From: JAVBSX01 sp031549145
GTDB taxonomy: Bacteria > Planctomycetota > Planctomycetia > Pirellulales > Thermoguttaceae
Assembly (NCBI GenBank): GCA_031549145.1
Contig: JAVBQI010000143.1
Location: 1 to 23,142 of the forward strand
DNA length: 23,142 nucleotides
Reading direction: 5' to 3'
How positions within the stretch are numbered: position 1 is the stretch's first letter; every line of letters begins with the position of its first letter. Positions 15,381 through 22,355 of the stretch are shown here, piece by piece. Made by a program: the position numbers and the translations under genes. Below the pieces are notes generated by a model, which was not told the origin of the DNA, searched no databases, and worked only from the letters and a program-made list of their open reading frames with translations.

Positions 15381-16025
15381 ATGAAATTACTTGCAATCAA
15401 CGGAAGTCCCCGCAAAAAAGGCAATACCGCGCAACTGTTGGAGAAAGTGATGGAAGGCGCCGCTTCAAAGGGTGCGGATACGGAGTTGGTTCATCTGTAT
15501 GACTTGAAATACAACGGTTGCATCGGTTGTTTCCAGTGCAAGGAAATCGGCGGCAAATCTTTTGGTCGCTGTTCCGTCAAGGATGAATTGTCTCCATTGC
15601 TGCAAAACGCCCACGAAGCCGAGGTGATCGTGCTGGGATCGCCTTTTTACTTCGGTACCGAGACGGCTCAAATGCGGGCCTTTCTGGAACGCTTCCTGTT
15701 TCATTATACTTTGTTCTCCAAAATCAAGCCGTTTCCCGCTCCGAATAAAAAAGCGACGGCACTCCTTTACACGATGGGGCTTCCTCAAGACAAGATGGAT
15801 GAATTCGGAGTAACGTCGTTCATCAATAATCGCACCAAATCGTTCATGGAGCGGGTCTTTGGAGCGTGTGAGATATTTTTGAGTTGCGATACAAGACATT
15901 TTGCCGATTACAGCAAATACGACACCGACGTATGGGACGTATCGGCCAAACTCAAAAGACACGAGGAAGTCTTTCCTAAAGAACTGGAACAAGCCTATGA
16001 TTTCGGAGTCAAACTGGTTTCCTGA
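15381..16025 (+). CDS. Flavodoxin-family NAD(P)H-dependent oxidoreductase (iron-sulfur flavoprotein type)
   Basis: A 214-residue FMN protein. The start MKLLAINGSPRKKGNTAQLL holds the phosphate-binding loop; NGCIGCFQCK and then GRCSVKDEL carry the cysteines typical of the iron-sulfur flavoprotein branch; VIVLGSPFYFGTETAQMRAF is the second flavin-contacting loop. The full flavodoxin fold is present, unlike the truncated relative at 9027. It should use NAD(P)H to reduce a quinone, aromatic or nitro-compound or another protein. GAGGAATTAGTC before ATG 15381 is a good ribosome site. It starts a fresh unit about 100 bases after the copy A fragment. Confidence 0.92.
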   Translation: MKLLAINGSPRKKGNTAQLLEKVMEGAASKGADTELVHLYDLKYNGCIGCFQCKEIGGKSFGRCSVKDELSPLLQNAHEAEVIVLGSPFYFGTETAQMRAFLERFLFHYTLFSKIKPFPAPNKKATALLYTMGLPQDKMDEFGVTSFINNRTKSFMERVFGACEIFLSCDTRHFADYSKYDTDVWDVSAKLKRHEEVFPKELEQAYDFGVKLVS

Positions 16026-16073
16026 TCCATTCATATCTTTTGCGACAAAATCATTGAGAAAGAATAGACGTTC

Positions 16074-16711
16074 ATGAATATCGAAATTCGTCGTGAGAAA
16101 AAAAGGATTATCGGAAAGTCGAGGAATTGACTCGGGAAGCGTTTTGGAATCTTTATGTGCCCGGCTGCAGCGAGCATTTGATCGTCCATCAATTACGACA
16201 AAGCGATGATTTCGTGCCGGAATTGACTTTCGTCGCGGTTTTGGAGGACAGAATCGTCGGCAATATCGTTTTCAGTCGTTCGAAAATCGTCACCGCCTCC
16301 GGAATTGAACATCTGACGCTCACTTTCGGTCCGGTGAGCGTTTTGCCCGAACTGCAACATAAGGGAATCGGGACGATCTTGATCAATCACGCCATCCAAT
16401 CCGCCGCCGGGATGGGGCACAAGGCGATTGTGATCTTCGGATATCCGGAGTATTACGCTCGCTTTGGATTTCGTCTCGGCAAGGATTTTCAGATCAGCAC
16501 GTCGGAAGGAAAATATCACGCCGCTCATCAAGTGCTGGAACTGGCTCCCGGCTCGCTCGACGGTATTTCAGGCCGGTATTTTGAGAGGGATCTTTTCAAT
16601 ACCGACCCCGACGAGCTGGAAATCTTCGACCGCACCTTTCCGACCAAAGAGAAGGCCGAGGCCGAGAGCCAGAAGAAATTCGCCGAAATGCTTGACTCTT
16701 TTTTACCATGA
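16074..16711 (+). pseudogene. GNAT acetyltransferase gene with a one-base frameshift in an A-run
   Basis: ATG 16074 reads MNIEIRREKK and then hits a stop at 16128-16130. In the -1 frame the reading continues directly as DYRKVEELTREAFWNLYVPG and on to the stop at 16711, with the acetyl-CoA motif (LTFGPVSVLPELQHKGIGTI), GYPEYYARFGF and a C-terminal FDRTFPTKEKAEAE. One extra A in the run of seven at 16098-16104 would give a seamless protein of about 213 residues. So the gene is either freshly broken, read through by slippage on the A-run, or misassembled by one base. The downstream open frame alone would have to start at TTG 16127, inside the domain. The substrate is unknown. Confidence 0.8.
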
Positions 16712-16800
16712 GACTCTGGTCGCTGCATCCGAAGTATCTCGACACGAAGGGCCTGCATCTAAGCGGACAGGCAAGGAGTGGAAACGGCTATGAATCTTGG
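16708..16800 (+). pseudogene. 5' fragment of the pyrimidine-dimer-glycosylase-family gene (copy B)
   Basis: Bases 16704-16756 equal 17343-17395 with a single difference (C for T), reading MRLWSLHPKYLDTKGL. The two then part abruptly; after GGCCTGC copy B has only weak resemblance and no gene body. The sharp edge points to recombination. Its ATG overlaps the stop codon of the GNAT gene (ATGA). A minimal frame at 16790-16837 (MNLGKRIAELVQLIA) follows, probably meaningless. Confidence 0.8.
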
Positions 16801-16872
16801 AAAACGGATTGCCGAGTTGGTCCAACTGATTGCGTAACCAAACCTCAAACATTATGATGAAAGGAAAGTACC

Positions 16873-17319
16873 ATGCAAAAACAAAAGGATATGTTTTCCG
16901 ACATCACGCAAGTCATACGTGATGCGCTAGGTGCGCGACTGGCTCCTTCGGCCGTTACGTTTATGGACATTCTTGACGATGATATTCTGTTCGAATTTCC
17001 TTACGCCCCGCCAAACGGGGTTAAAAGCGTAAGGGGCAAAGCCGAGCTTGCCGAATATCTGTCGAAATTGGACGGTACCATTTCCGTTGAATCCATGGCC
17101 TTGGAGCGATGCATCTTGGAAGATTCGACGAATTCGGCGGTCCTTGAAATTTCCTGTCGCGGTTTCAACCCCAGGACTGAATATCGTTACGACCAGCGTT
17201 ATGTTTCCGTACTGACGCTGCGCGACGGACATATTACCGTCTTTCGCGACTATTGGAATCCACTGGTGATTTTGACCTCAGTCAAGGGAGAAGCGGCATT
17301 AAATGAATTATTCTCGTAA
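16873..17319 (+). CDS. SnoaL/NTF2-like domain protein
   Basis: A 148-residue protein with the cone-shaped alpha+beta fold pattern of SnoaL-like proteins: a first helix (MFSDITQVIRDAL), DILDDDILFEFPYAP after it, VRGKAELAEYLSKLDG as the helix and loop typical of the family, then strands SAVLEISCRGF, YDQRYVSVLTLRDGHITVFRDYWNPL. The motif GHITVFRDYWNP is characteristic. Members are small enzymes (isomerases, hydrolases) or binding proteins for hydrophobic compounds. GAAAGGAAAGTACC ahead of ATG 16873 is a good ribosome site. It lies between two copies of the start of the glycosylase-family gene. Confidence 0.85.
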   Translation: MQKQKDMFSDITQVIRDALGARLAPSAVTFMDILDDDILFEFPYAPPNGVKSVRGKAELAEYLSKLDGTISVESMALERCILEDSTNSAVLEISCRGFNPRTEYRYDQRYVSVLTLRDGHITVFRDYWNPLVILTSVKGEAALNELFS

Positions 17320-17346
17320 CGCCGCGTTTTTTGTTGAACACATACC

Positions 17347-17775
17347 ATGAGACTCTGGTCGCTGCATCCGAAGTATCTCGATACGAAGGGCCTGCTTGCC
17401 GTTTGGCGGGAAGGGTTGCTGGCGAAGCATGTCCTCGAAGGCAAAACGAAGGGATACAAAAACCATCCGCAGTTGGAGCGGTTCAAGCAACAGGAAAATC
17501 CGGTCGAAGCGATTTCGCAATACCTTGCCGAAATTCTGGCCGAATCGGAACGACGCGGTTATCATTTCGACGCAACAAAAGTCGTGAAACCGAAGCGGTC
17601 GATCACGATTTCCGTGACGAGAGGACAAATTGATTACGAAAAAGAACACCTCTTGAAAAAACTGGATGTTCGCGACCCCGACGCCGCCGAGCGATTGCGG
17701 AACACGAAGCGGATCATGCCGCATCCGATGTTCGTCATTGTTCCCGGCGGCGTGGAAGCATGGGAAAAACGCTGA
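17347..17775 (+). CDS. Pyrimidine dimer DNA glycosylase family protein (complete copy C)
   Basis: This 142-residue protein is a member of the family that includes phage T4 endonuclease V, which removes UV-induced pyrimidine dimers. It has the bacterial family start MRLWSLHPKYLDTKGLLAVW, then REGLLAKHVLEGKTKGYKNHP, QLERFKQQENP, and an end with MPHPMFVIVPGGVEAWEKR. T4 endonuclease V uses the amino group of Thr2 and Glu23; here residue 2 is Arg, with E22 in a similar place, so dimer glycosylase activity is not assured for this branch. It is the only complete copy of the three in the window. The stop is 20 bases from the end of a convergent PPOX remnant. Confidence 0.85.
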   Translation: MRLWSLHPKYLDTKGLLAVWREGLLAKHVLEGKTKGYKNHPQLERFKQQENPVEAISQYLAEILAESERRGYHFDATKVVKPKRSITISVTRGQIDYEKEHLLKKLDVRDPDAAERLRNTKRIMPHPMFVIVPGGVEAWEKR

Positions 17776-17794
17776 GGCCGCAAATTCGTCGAAT

Positions 17795-17990
17795 TCAGAC
17801 CGTGAAATCCTTGTTTCCGAGTCCTTCGTAGTAGTTTCCGCTGGTCGCGTTGAATTGAACGACGACGAAGTCGGGATCGAGCGGCCCTTGCGGATAGTAC
17901 ATCGTCATGAAGTCCTGCCAGAGCGATTTTCGTAACTCGTCGTCCCAGGACAGTTCGACCGTCCCCATCAGCATGAAACCACGGCAGATT
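17795..17990 (-). pseudogene. C-terminal remnant of a pyridoxamine-phosphate-oxidase-like flavoprotein gene
   Basis: On the minus strand, from about 17990 to the stop at 17795, the reading matches the second half of a PPOX/split-barrel family: RGFMLMGTVELSWDDELRKS, WQDFMTMYYPQGPLDPDFVV, VQFNATSGNYYEGL. The N-terminal half is missing; the residues that precede it in frame (MSHTFSNISPYS) are antisense of the next gene. About 65 residues of an expected 130 or more remain. The break falls near 17984-18000. Confidence 0.75.
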
Positions 17991-18026
17991 ATCGGGTTGG
18001 CATACAACGACGTGGAATATGGGGAA

Positions 18027-19052
18027 ATGTTGGAAAAAGTATGGGACAACTTGAAGGAAAAACCAGAAAACGCCCGCTACCACTTTGTCCATAAAGCGAA
18101 TAACCTGTTGTTCAAACGGTCGGAAATTCAGATCGGAAGAGAAGATATTCGATTGGTCCCGTTTTATCGGGTGGATGAATTCGGACGGTTTCATTATTAC
18201 CTGACGAACATGCCCCGTGAGCTACGGCCTTTCATCCGCTTAAACGGCAGGAAGCTCGTCAGCTACGACATTGTTTCCAGTCAGGTTATCTTTTTCGCAA
18301 TGGTTACTCGGGATGAGTCTCAAGAATGGATCGACTTCTCACCGATTATTCAGGAAATTCAAGAATGGTATCCCCAGTTTTTACCCGAGGGATTGTTTGA
18401 GAAAGAAGGAGAAAACAAATCCAACCAACTTTCTTGGACTCTCAAAAAATACCGAAACACACGGCTCCGAAATGAGATCGATTCGCTATTTCGGCTATTG
18501 GAAGGTGATTTCTACCGGCATCTCATGGACAAAGCCAATTGGGAGAATAGCCGAGATGATTTCAAACAGGCTTTTTTCGAGATTCTTTTCGGCCCGAACA
18601 GGAATTGTCGCAACAAGGTATTTAAGGTATTCCGGCGAGAATTTCCATATATCACGTTACTTCTTTGGAAAATCAAAGACCTTGGGGGAATGCACCGCCG
18701 GGAGAAAGAGTTATCTTCGAACCACCCCGTCGAAGAGGATGGGGAAAATGAGAAGGAAAAGAAAACCGCTCAGCGTCGGGAGGTCTTGAGACTTTTGAAG
18801 AGAGAGGCGAAGAAGGAAGGGAAGTATTACGTCCGGCTTCCGCGATGGATGCAGAAGAAGGAAGCGGATTTCATGTTCAACAAAATCATTCCGAACATCG
18901 ATCCGGAAAATAAACGTCCTTTTCTGCCGTTGCACGATTGTATTTTGGTAGAACGTTCAGGCCGTCGAAACGTCAAGAATATCAAACGGTTGATCGAAGA
19001 CGCTTTCAAAAAAGAAGGAATTAAGGTCAATGTAAAGGAAAAGAATTGGTAA
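18027..19052 (+). CDS. Diverged protein with family-A-polymerase-like palm motifs, possibly 5'-truncated
   Basis: I do not recognise a named family. GRFHYYLTNMPRELRPFIRL, then GRKLVSYDIVSSQVIFFAM (Asp codon at 18267) resembles motif A of family A DNA polymerases and phage RNA polymerases. DDFKQAFFEILFGPNRNCRN followed by FRREFP resembles motif B with its K and FG. WMQKKEADFMFNKII and then FLPLHDCILV (His-Asp codons at 18933-18938) resemble motif C. The order and spacing fit a minimal polymerase palm. No exonuclease domain is present. The open frame starts upstream inside the PPOX remnant, so the true N-terminus may be lost; ATG 18027 is the first after the junction. A/T-rich DNA with inverted repeats follows. 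A replication protein of a small element is the best guess. Confidence 0.5.
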   Translation: MLEKVWDNLKEKPENARYHFVHKANNLLFKRSEIQIGREDIRLVPFYRVDEFGRFHYYLTNMPRELRPFIRLNGRKLVSYDIVSSQVIFFAMVTRDESQEWIDFSPIIQEIQEWYPQFLPEGLFEKEGENKSNQLSWTLKKYRNTRLRNEIDSLFRLLEGDFYRHLMDKANWENSRDDFKQAFFEILFGPNRNCRNKVFKVFRREFPYITLLLWKIKDLGGMHRREKELSSNHPVEEDGENEKEKKTAQRREVLRLLKREAKKEGKYYVRLPRWMQKKEADFMFNKIIPNIDPENKRPFLPLHDCILVERSGRRNVKNIKRLIEDAFKKEGIKVNVKEKNW

Positions 19053-19193
19053 AAAGAGGGAATCATTAAAAATAAAAACCACGGTTCTTTAAGACATGTA
19101 TGTTTCAGCCAAGATACGGAAGTTAAGCCTGACGAAAATTGTCTTGAGCCTTGAAATCGTGTGCTTTTTGGCCCTAATACGGCCACACTATTC

Positions 19194-19225
19194 GGCAATT
19201 CCGGTGGAAATACACCGTAATTGCC
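19194..19225. repeat. Hairpin-forming inverted repeat
   Basis: GGCAATT and AATTGCC, with CGGTG and CACCG inside, form a stem of twelve pairs with one mismatch and a six-base loop GAAATA. Its left arm GGCAATTCC also pairs with GGAATTGCC at 19251-19259. Confidence 0.8.
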
Positions 19226-19257
19226 AAACGCCCAGCCTTGCTGATGTAGTGGAATTG

Positions 19258-19290
19258 CCAATAATTAATTATTAAATATTTAATTATTGG
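19258..19290. repeat. A/T-rich perfect inverted repeat
   Basis: CCAATAATTAA (19258-19268) and TTAATTATTGG (19280-19290) are perfect complements around an eleven-base A/T loop. It overlaps the GGAATTGCC arm that pairs with the preceding hairpin, so alternative structures compete. Confidence 0.8.
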
Positions 19291-19679
19291 ATTGACTTTG
19301 AATAAATAACATGCTGAAAATGAAATAATTAAATTTAAAAAAACACTTTTATTTTTCGTCGGTTTATTTTGAGAACGAGGTAATAAACGAAATAAAAAAA
19401 CACACTTTTTAGAATTTAAAAAAACCGGCTATTGGCTGCCCTCATTAGATGTCCGAGGATTTATTGGTGGGTTTCGATTTTTTTGCCCAATAAAAAACTC
19501 CCGGTATAACCGTAACTTTTCCATATTCGCTGATGAATTCCGAATAAGATCGAGATGTGTCATAATTAAAATTTGGAATTAATTACCCGATCATAACATT
19601 ATTTTTTCACAGGGATTCTTTGTTATTCTGAATGGTTCGCAGATATTCTTGCCTAAGTCCTTTTTTTCGGAAAACGCCC

Positions 19680-20936
19680 ATGAAACGAAAACCGGCGATC
19701 ATCGTTGTATCCTTCCTGTTGATCGGCTCCGGCGGGTTGTTTTGGTTCTTTCGTTTGGATGATTCGACCTGTTCTCAGCCGCTACCCGCTTATACGTTTC
19801 ACAATTCGCCCGATAGCTTTAACCGCTTCGCCGTCGAGACGTATTTGAAACTCACCATATCCAAATGGGATGAAAACATTGTTTTCTCGCCGTATGCTCT
19901 TTCGACGACGCTGGAAATTCTCTATGCCGCCGCTTCGGACGAGATCGCAGGGCCGCTGGAACAGATGCTTCACTTGCCGCCCAAGACCTCGGCGATCAAG
20001 GTTCCAGCCTATCCGGCCCTGTTCGATTACAAGCCGCCGGGAAAGCCGAAGACCGCCGAAGAACGAAAGGTGAAATTCCCTCCGGTCCTCCTGATGGGAA
20101 ATTCTCTTTGGTATTCAAGTGAATGTCCGGCCGATGTTGGTTTTATCGGTTCCATAAACGGGCATTTTCCCCTTGAAATCTTTTCCGTCGATTATAGGAA
20201 GAACTTGCCCGCGATCAACAAGAAAATGAATGCCTGGTCCAACCGGACAACCCAAGGGCTGGTTCGCAACGTCTCGCCCGACCTTTCTCATGAAACGGTT
20301 TTCTGTTTGCTCGGGACGCTTTATTTCAAATCCCTCTGGGAGAATAAATTTCCAACCTTCCGCACCCAAGACGGCGAGTTTCGCCTCCTTTCCGGAAAAC
20401 GTATCGCGGTACCGATGATGAATGAGGAAATGACCGTTGCGTATTGGGAAAATGAGGTTTTGCAGGCTGTCGAGTTGCCTTACACGATGAGCGACCTTGC
20501 GATGGTGATTCTGTTGCCGAAATCGGATGACGGTCTCGCCGACCTTCAAAATCGTCTCAATGCCGAGGAGCTTGAAACGTGGTTGCAATCGATGGACGCC
20601 AAGGAGATTGGCGTTTCGCTGCCCAAATTTCGGCTGGAACAGGAAAACGATATTCGAAAAATTCTTGACAAAGAAATCGTTCGCGGGACATTTCCCGATC
20701 TGTTTCCCACGCTTCCCATTTCGCTGGAGAACACGAGTGCCGTCCAAAGCATCAGTCTGGAGATCGATGAGCACGGAACGGAGGCCGCCGTTTACACCGA
20801 CATGGCTTACGCGAAATCGGCGGTTGGAGACTCGCCCGCGTTTGTCGCCGATCATCCATTCTTGTTCTTGATTCGGGACCGCAAAAGCGGGACGATCCTC
20901 TTCCTCGGCCGGGTCATGGACCCGAGTAGGAAGTAG
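19680..20936 (+). CDS. Serpin (serine-type proteinase inhibitor), membrane-anchored or secreted
   Basis: A 418-residue serpin. ATG 19680 is chosen because it gives a good export signal (MKRKPAIIVVSFLLIGSGGL); the ATG at 19632 would add 16 unrelated residues. Serpin landmarks: NIVFSPYALSTTLEILYAAA, INKKMNAWSNRTTQGLV, VFCLLGTLYFKSLWENKF, VELPYTMSDLAMVILLPK, VSLPKFRLEQENDI, the hinge EIDEHGTEAAVYTD (362-374) and the end DHPFLFLIRDRKSGTILFLG. The hinge begins normally (GTEAA), but Tyr and Asp at about P9 and P7 replace small residues, so strand insertion may be impaired; P1 is near K379 or S380. A predicted inhibitor of exported or foreign proteases. It stands alone between non-coding stretches. 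Confidence 0.93.
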   Translation: MKRKPAIIVVSFLLIGSGGLFWFFRLDDSTCSQPLPAYTFHNSPDSFNRFAVETYLKLTISKWDENIVFSPYALSTTLEILYAAASDEIAGPLEQMLHLPPKTSAIKVPAYPALFDYKPPGKPKTAEERKVKFPPVLLMGNSLWYSSECPADVGFIGSINGHFPLEIFSVDYRKNLPAINKKMNAWSNRTTQGLVRNVSPDLSHETVFCLLGTLYFKSLWENKFPTFRTQDGEFRLLSGKRIAVPMMNEEMTVAYWENEVLQAVELPYTMSDLAMVILLPKSDDGLADLQNRLNAEELETWLQSMDAKEIGVSLPKFRLEQENDIRKILDKEIVRGTFPDLFPTLPISLENTSAVQSISLEIDEHGTEAAVYTDMAYAKSAVGDSPAFVADHPFLFLIRDRKSGTILFLGRVMDPSRK

Positions 20937-21279
20937 AGTGGGAGAGACGGCGGAGGGAAGAACGATAGATAGAAAATCCCGATTACAGAGGTAAAATATC
21001 GTATTGAAAGATTTATATTTCTTAATGACAGTAGGCAAAGATTGGATTTTACTTGAAAAAAAAGATTTTTTCCCCTTTAAAAAGCGAAGCGTTAAGGAGC
21101 GGGAATCGGCGTTGAATTCGTGTAAAATTGGTGCGGCCCCTTGCTGAAACCTTCCAACGATGTATTCTTCTCAACGTCTTCATTGCCCGAAGCACACACA
21201 AAAAAAAACGGCATTTCGTGGTGTTGAGGAAGGTAATAATTGTCTCTAAATCCCGCATCAAAAAACACTTGAGATCAAA
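20937..21279. other. Intergenic stretch
   Basis: About 340 bases without a gene, partly A/T-rich with long A and T runs around 21055-21075. I see no convincing terminator after the serpin and no strong promoter for the acetyltransferase; TAAAAT at about 21122 lacks a good -35 partner. Confidence 0.4.
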
Positions 21280-21882
21280 ATGACCGAGCCGGTTCGAATC
21301 CGAATGATTGACGCGGCCAAAGATGCCGAGGCCGTTCTTCAAATTTACGCTCATTACATCGAGAACACGGCGATTACGTTTGAAACATCCGTTCCCGGCA
21401 TCGCGGAGTTTGAACAGCGGATTCGTTCGATTTGCTCCCGGTTTCCCTTTTTGGTTTGTACGCTCAACGATACGGTCGTCGGCTATGCCTACGCCTATGC
21501 CCAACGAGAAAGGGCCGCGTACCAATGGAATGCCGAGCTATCGGTCTATGTGAAAAACGGATTGACAGGTCGCGGATTCGGCCGTGCCTTGTGTGGTGCG
21601 ACGTTGGACATCCTGAAACGGCAGAGTATTCAAAACGTCTATAGCGGCATCGCCTTGCCGAACGCCGCCAGCGAGAAACTGAACGAACACCTCGGCTTCA
21701 CGTTCGTCGGAATTTACCGGGAAACCGGATACAAGTTCGGCCAATGGCACAGTGTCGCATGGTACGAAAAATTTCTCGGCGATCACAACCTCGCCCCGGT
21801 CCCCATTATGCCGGTTCAACAGATTCCGGCGGAAACAATCGGCGACATCATCAGGACTTACGAAACAAATCTTGAGAAATAA
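21280..21882 (+). CDS. GNAT acetyltransferase of the phosphinothricin/methionine-sulfone type
   Basis: A 200-residue member of the PAT/MnaT group, which acetylates the amino group of glutamate-analogue compounds such as phosphinothricin or methionine sulfone. Family features are IRMIDAAKDAEAVLQIYAHY, ENTAITFETSVP, FLVCTLNDTVVGYAYAYA, ELSVYVKNGLTGRGFGRALC (acetyl-CoA loop), IALPNAASEKLNEHLGFTFV and GYKFGQWHSVAWYEK. It has the usual length plus about 25 extra C-terminal residues of low conservation. No ribosome site is evident before ATG 21280. It ends 16 bases before the -35 box of the following ArsR unit. Confidence 0.92.
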   Translation: MTEPVRIRMIDAAKDAEAVLQIYAHYIENTAITFETSVPGIAEFEQRIRSICSRFPFLVCTLNDTVVGYAYAYAQRERAAYQWNAELSVYVKNGLTGRGFGRALCGATLDILKRQSIQNVYSGIALPNAASEKLNEHLGFTFVGIYRETGYKFGQWHSVAWYEKFLGDHNLAPVPIMPVQQIPAETIGDIIRTYETNLEK

Positions 21883-21897
21883 GGCAAAATTCTTCAC

Positions 21898-21935
21898 TTG
21901 ACAGACACGAAACATTTGTCTAAAATGCAAAATGT
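21898..21935 (+). promoter_or_regulatory. Promoter and candidate operator of the ArsR-permease operon
   Basis: TTGACA (21898-21903) and TAAAAT (21921-21926) are 17 bases apart, a near-consensus promoter. ACATTT (21912-21917) and AAATGT (21930-21935) form an inverted repeat centred on the -10 box, where ArsR-type repressors commonly bind. Confidence 0.75.
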
Positions 21936-21988
21936 CGTTAGTGAACGCCGCATTGTCGGTCGATATTATTTGCTGAAAGGAACCCGTC

Positions 21989-22291
21989 GTGAAACGCAAC
22001 GCGACCTTAAATAAGCTCTCCACTCAACGGAAAGCCGAGATTTTCAAGGCTCTTGGCCATCCGACCCGGCTGCGGATCGTCGAGAAACTCGCCGAGGGGG
22101 AGCAGTGCGTCTGCGTGTTGCTCGAAATGTTCGACATTGACATGTCTACCCTCTCGCGGCACCTTTCCGTCCTGAAGAACGCTGGGATCGTGGTCGATGA
22201 ACGACGCGGCAAGAATATTTTCTACAGCCTGACGTGTCCCTGCATCCTCAACATGTTCGACTGCATGGAAGAGGTCTTGAGCGACCGTTGA
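21989..22291 (+). CDS. ArsR/SmtB-family metal-responsive repressor
   Basis: A 100-residue winged-helix repressor. GTG 21989 follows GAAAGGAACC, a good ribosome site. IFKALGHPTRLRIVEKLAEGEQCVCVLL contains the alpha-3 metal box, here EQCVC (C40, C42) instead of the usual ELCVC; MSTLSRHLSVLKNAGIVVDE is the recognition helix, and RRGKNIFYSL the wing. More cysteines lie at C83, C85 (TCPCIL) and C92. Arsenite-, antimonite- or cadmium-type thiol-binding metals would release it from the promoter at 21898. It is followed by a permease gene 64 bases on, so it very likely controls it. Confidence 0.93.
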   Translation: MKRNATLNKLSTQRKAEIFKALGHPTRLRIVEKLAEGEQCVCVLLEMFDIDMSTLSRHLSVLKNAGIVVDERRGKNIFYSLTCPCILNMFDCMEEVLSDR

Positions 22292-22355
22292 CCGCTGGAA
22301 AACCGCACAAATTTTTTGAAATAACATTTGCATTTTTAGCCAATCGTGCAATTCT

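Larger units (their letters stand above)
19053..19679. other. A/T-rich non-coding region with inverted repeats
   Basis: About 630 bases without a gene. It is much richer in A and T than its surroundings, with many A and T runs between 19260 and 19420, and has the inverted repeats given at 19194 and 19258. It could be a replication origin of the element that carried the polymerase-like gene; this is inference. No strong promoter for the serpin gene is clear. Confidence 0.5.

Noticed and set aside
16790..16837. Fifteen-codon frame MNLGKRIAELVQLIA after copy B.
   Set aside because: Too short, with no good ribosome site; most likely chance reading in recombined DNA.
10067..17775. A row of small same-strand genes as in an integron cassette array.
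   Set aside because: No integron integrase is seen and the gaps lack attC-type imperfect palindromes; many genes overlap by four bases, which cassettes do not do.
19115..19135. ACGGAAGTTAAGCC resembles the conserved centre of 5S rRNA.
   Set aside because: The match is about 14 bases; the helices and the 3' half expected of a 5S rRNA are absent on both sides.
21289..21303. GGTTCGAATCC looks like a tRNA T arm.
   Set aside because: It lies within the acetyltransferase coding region and has no accompanying anticodon arm or acceptor stem.
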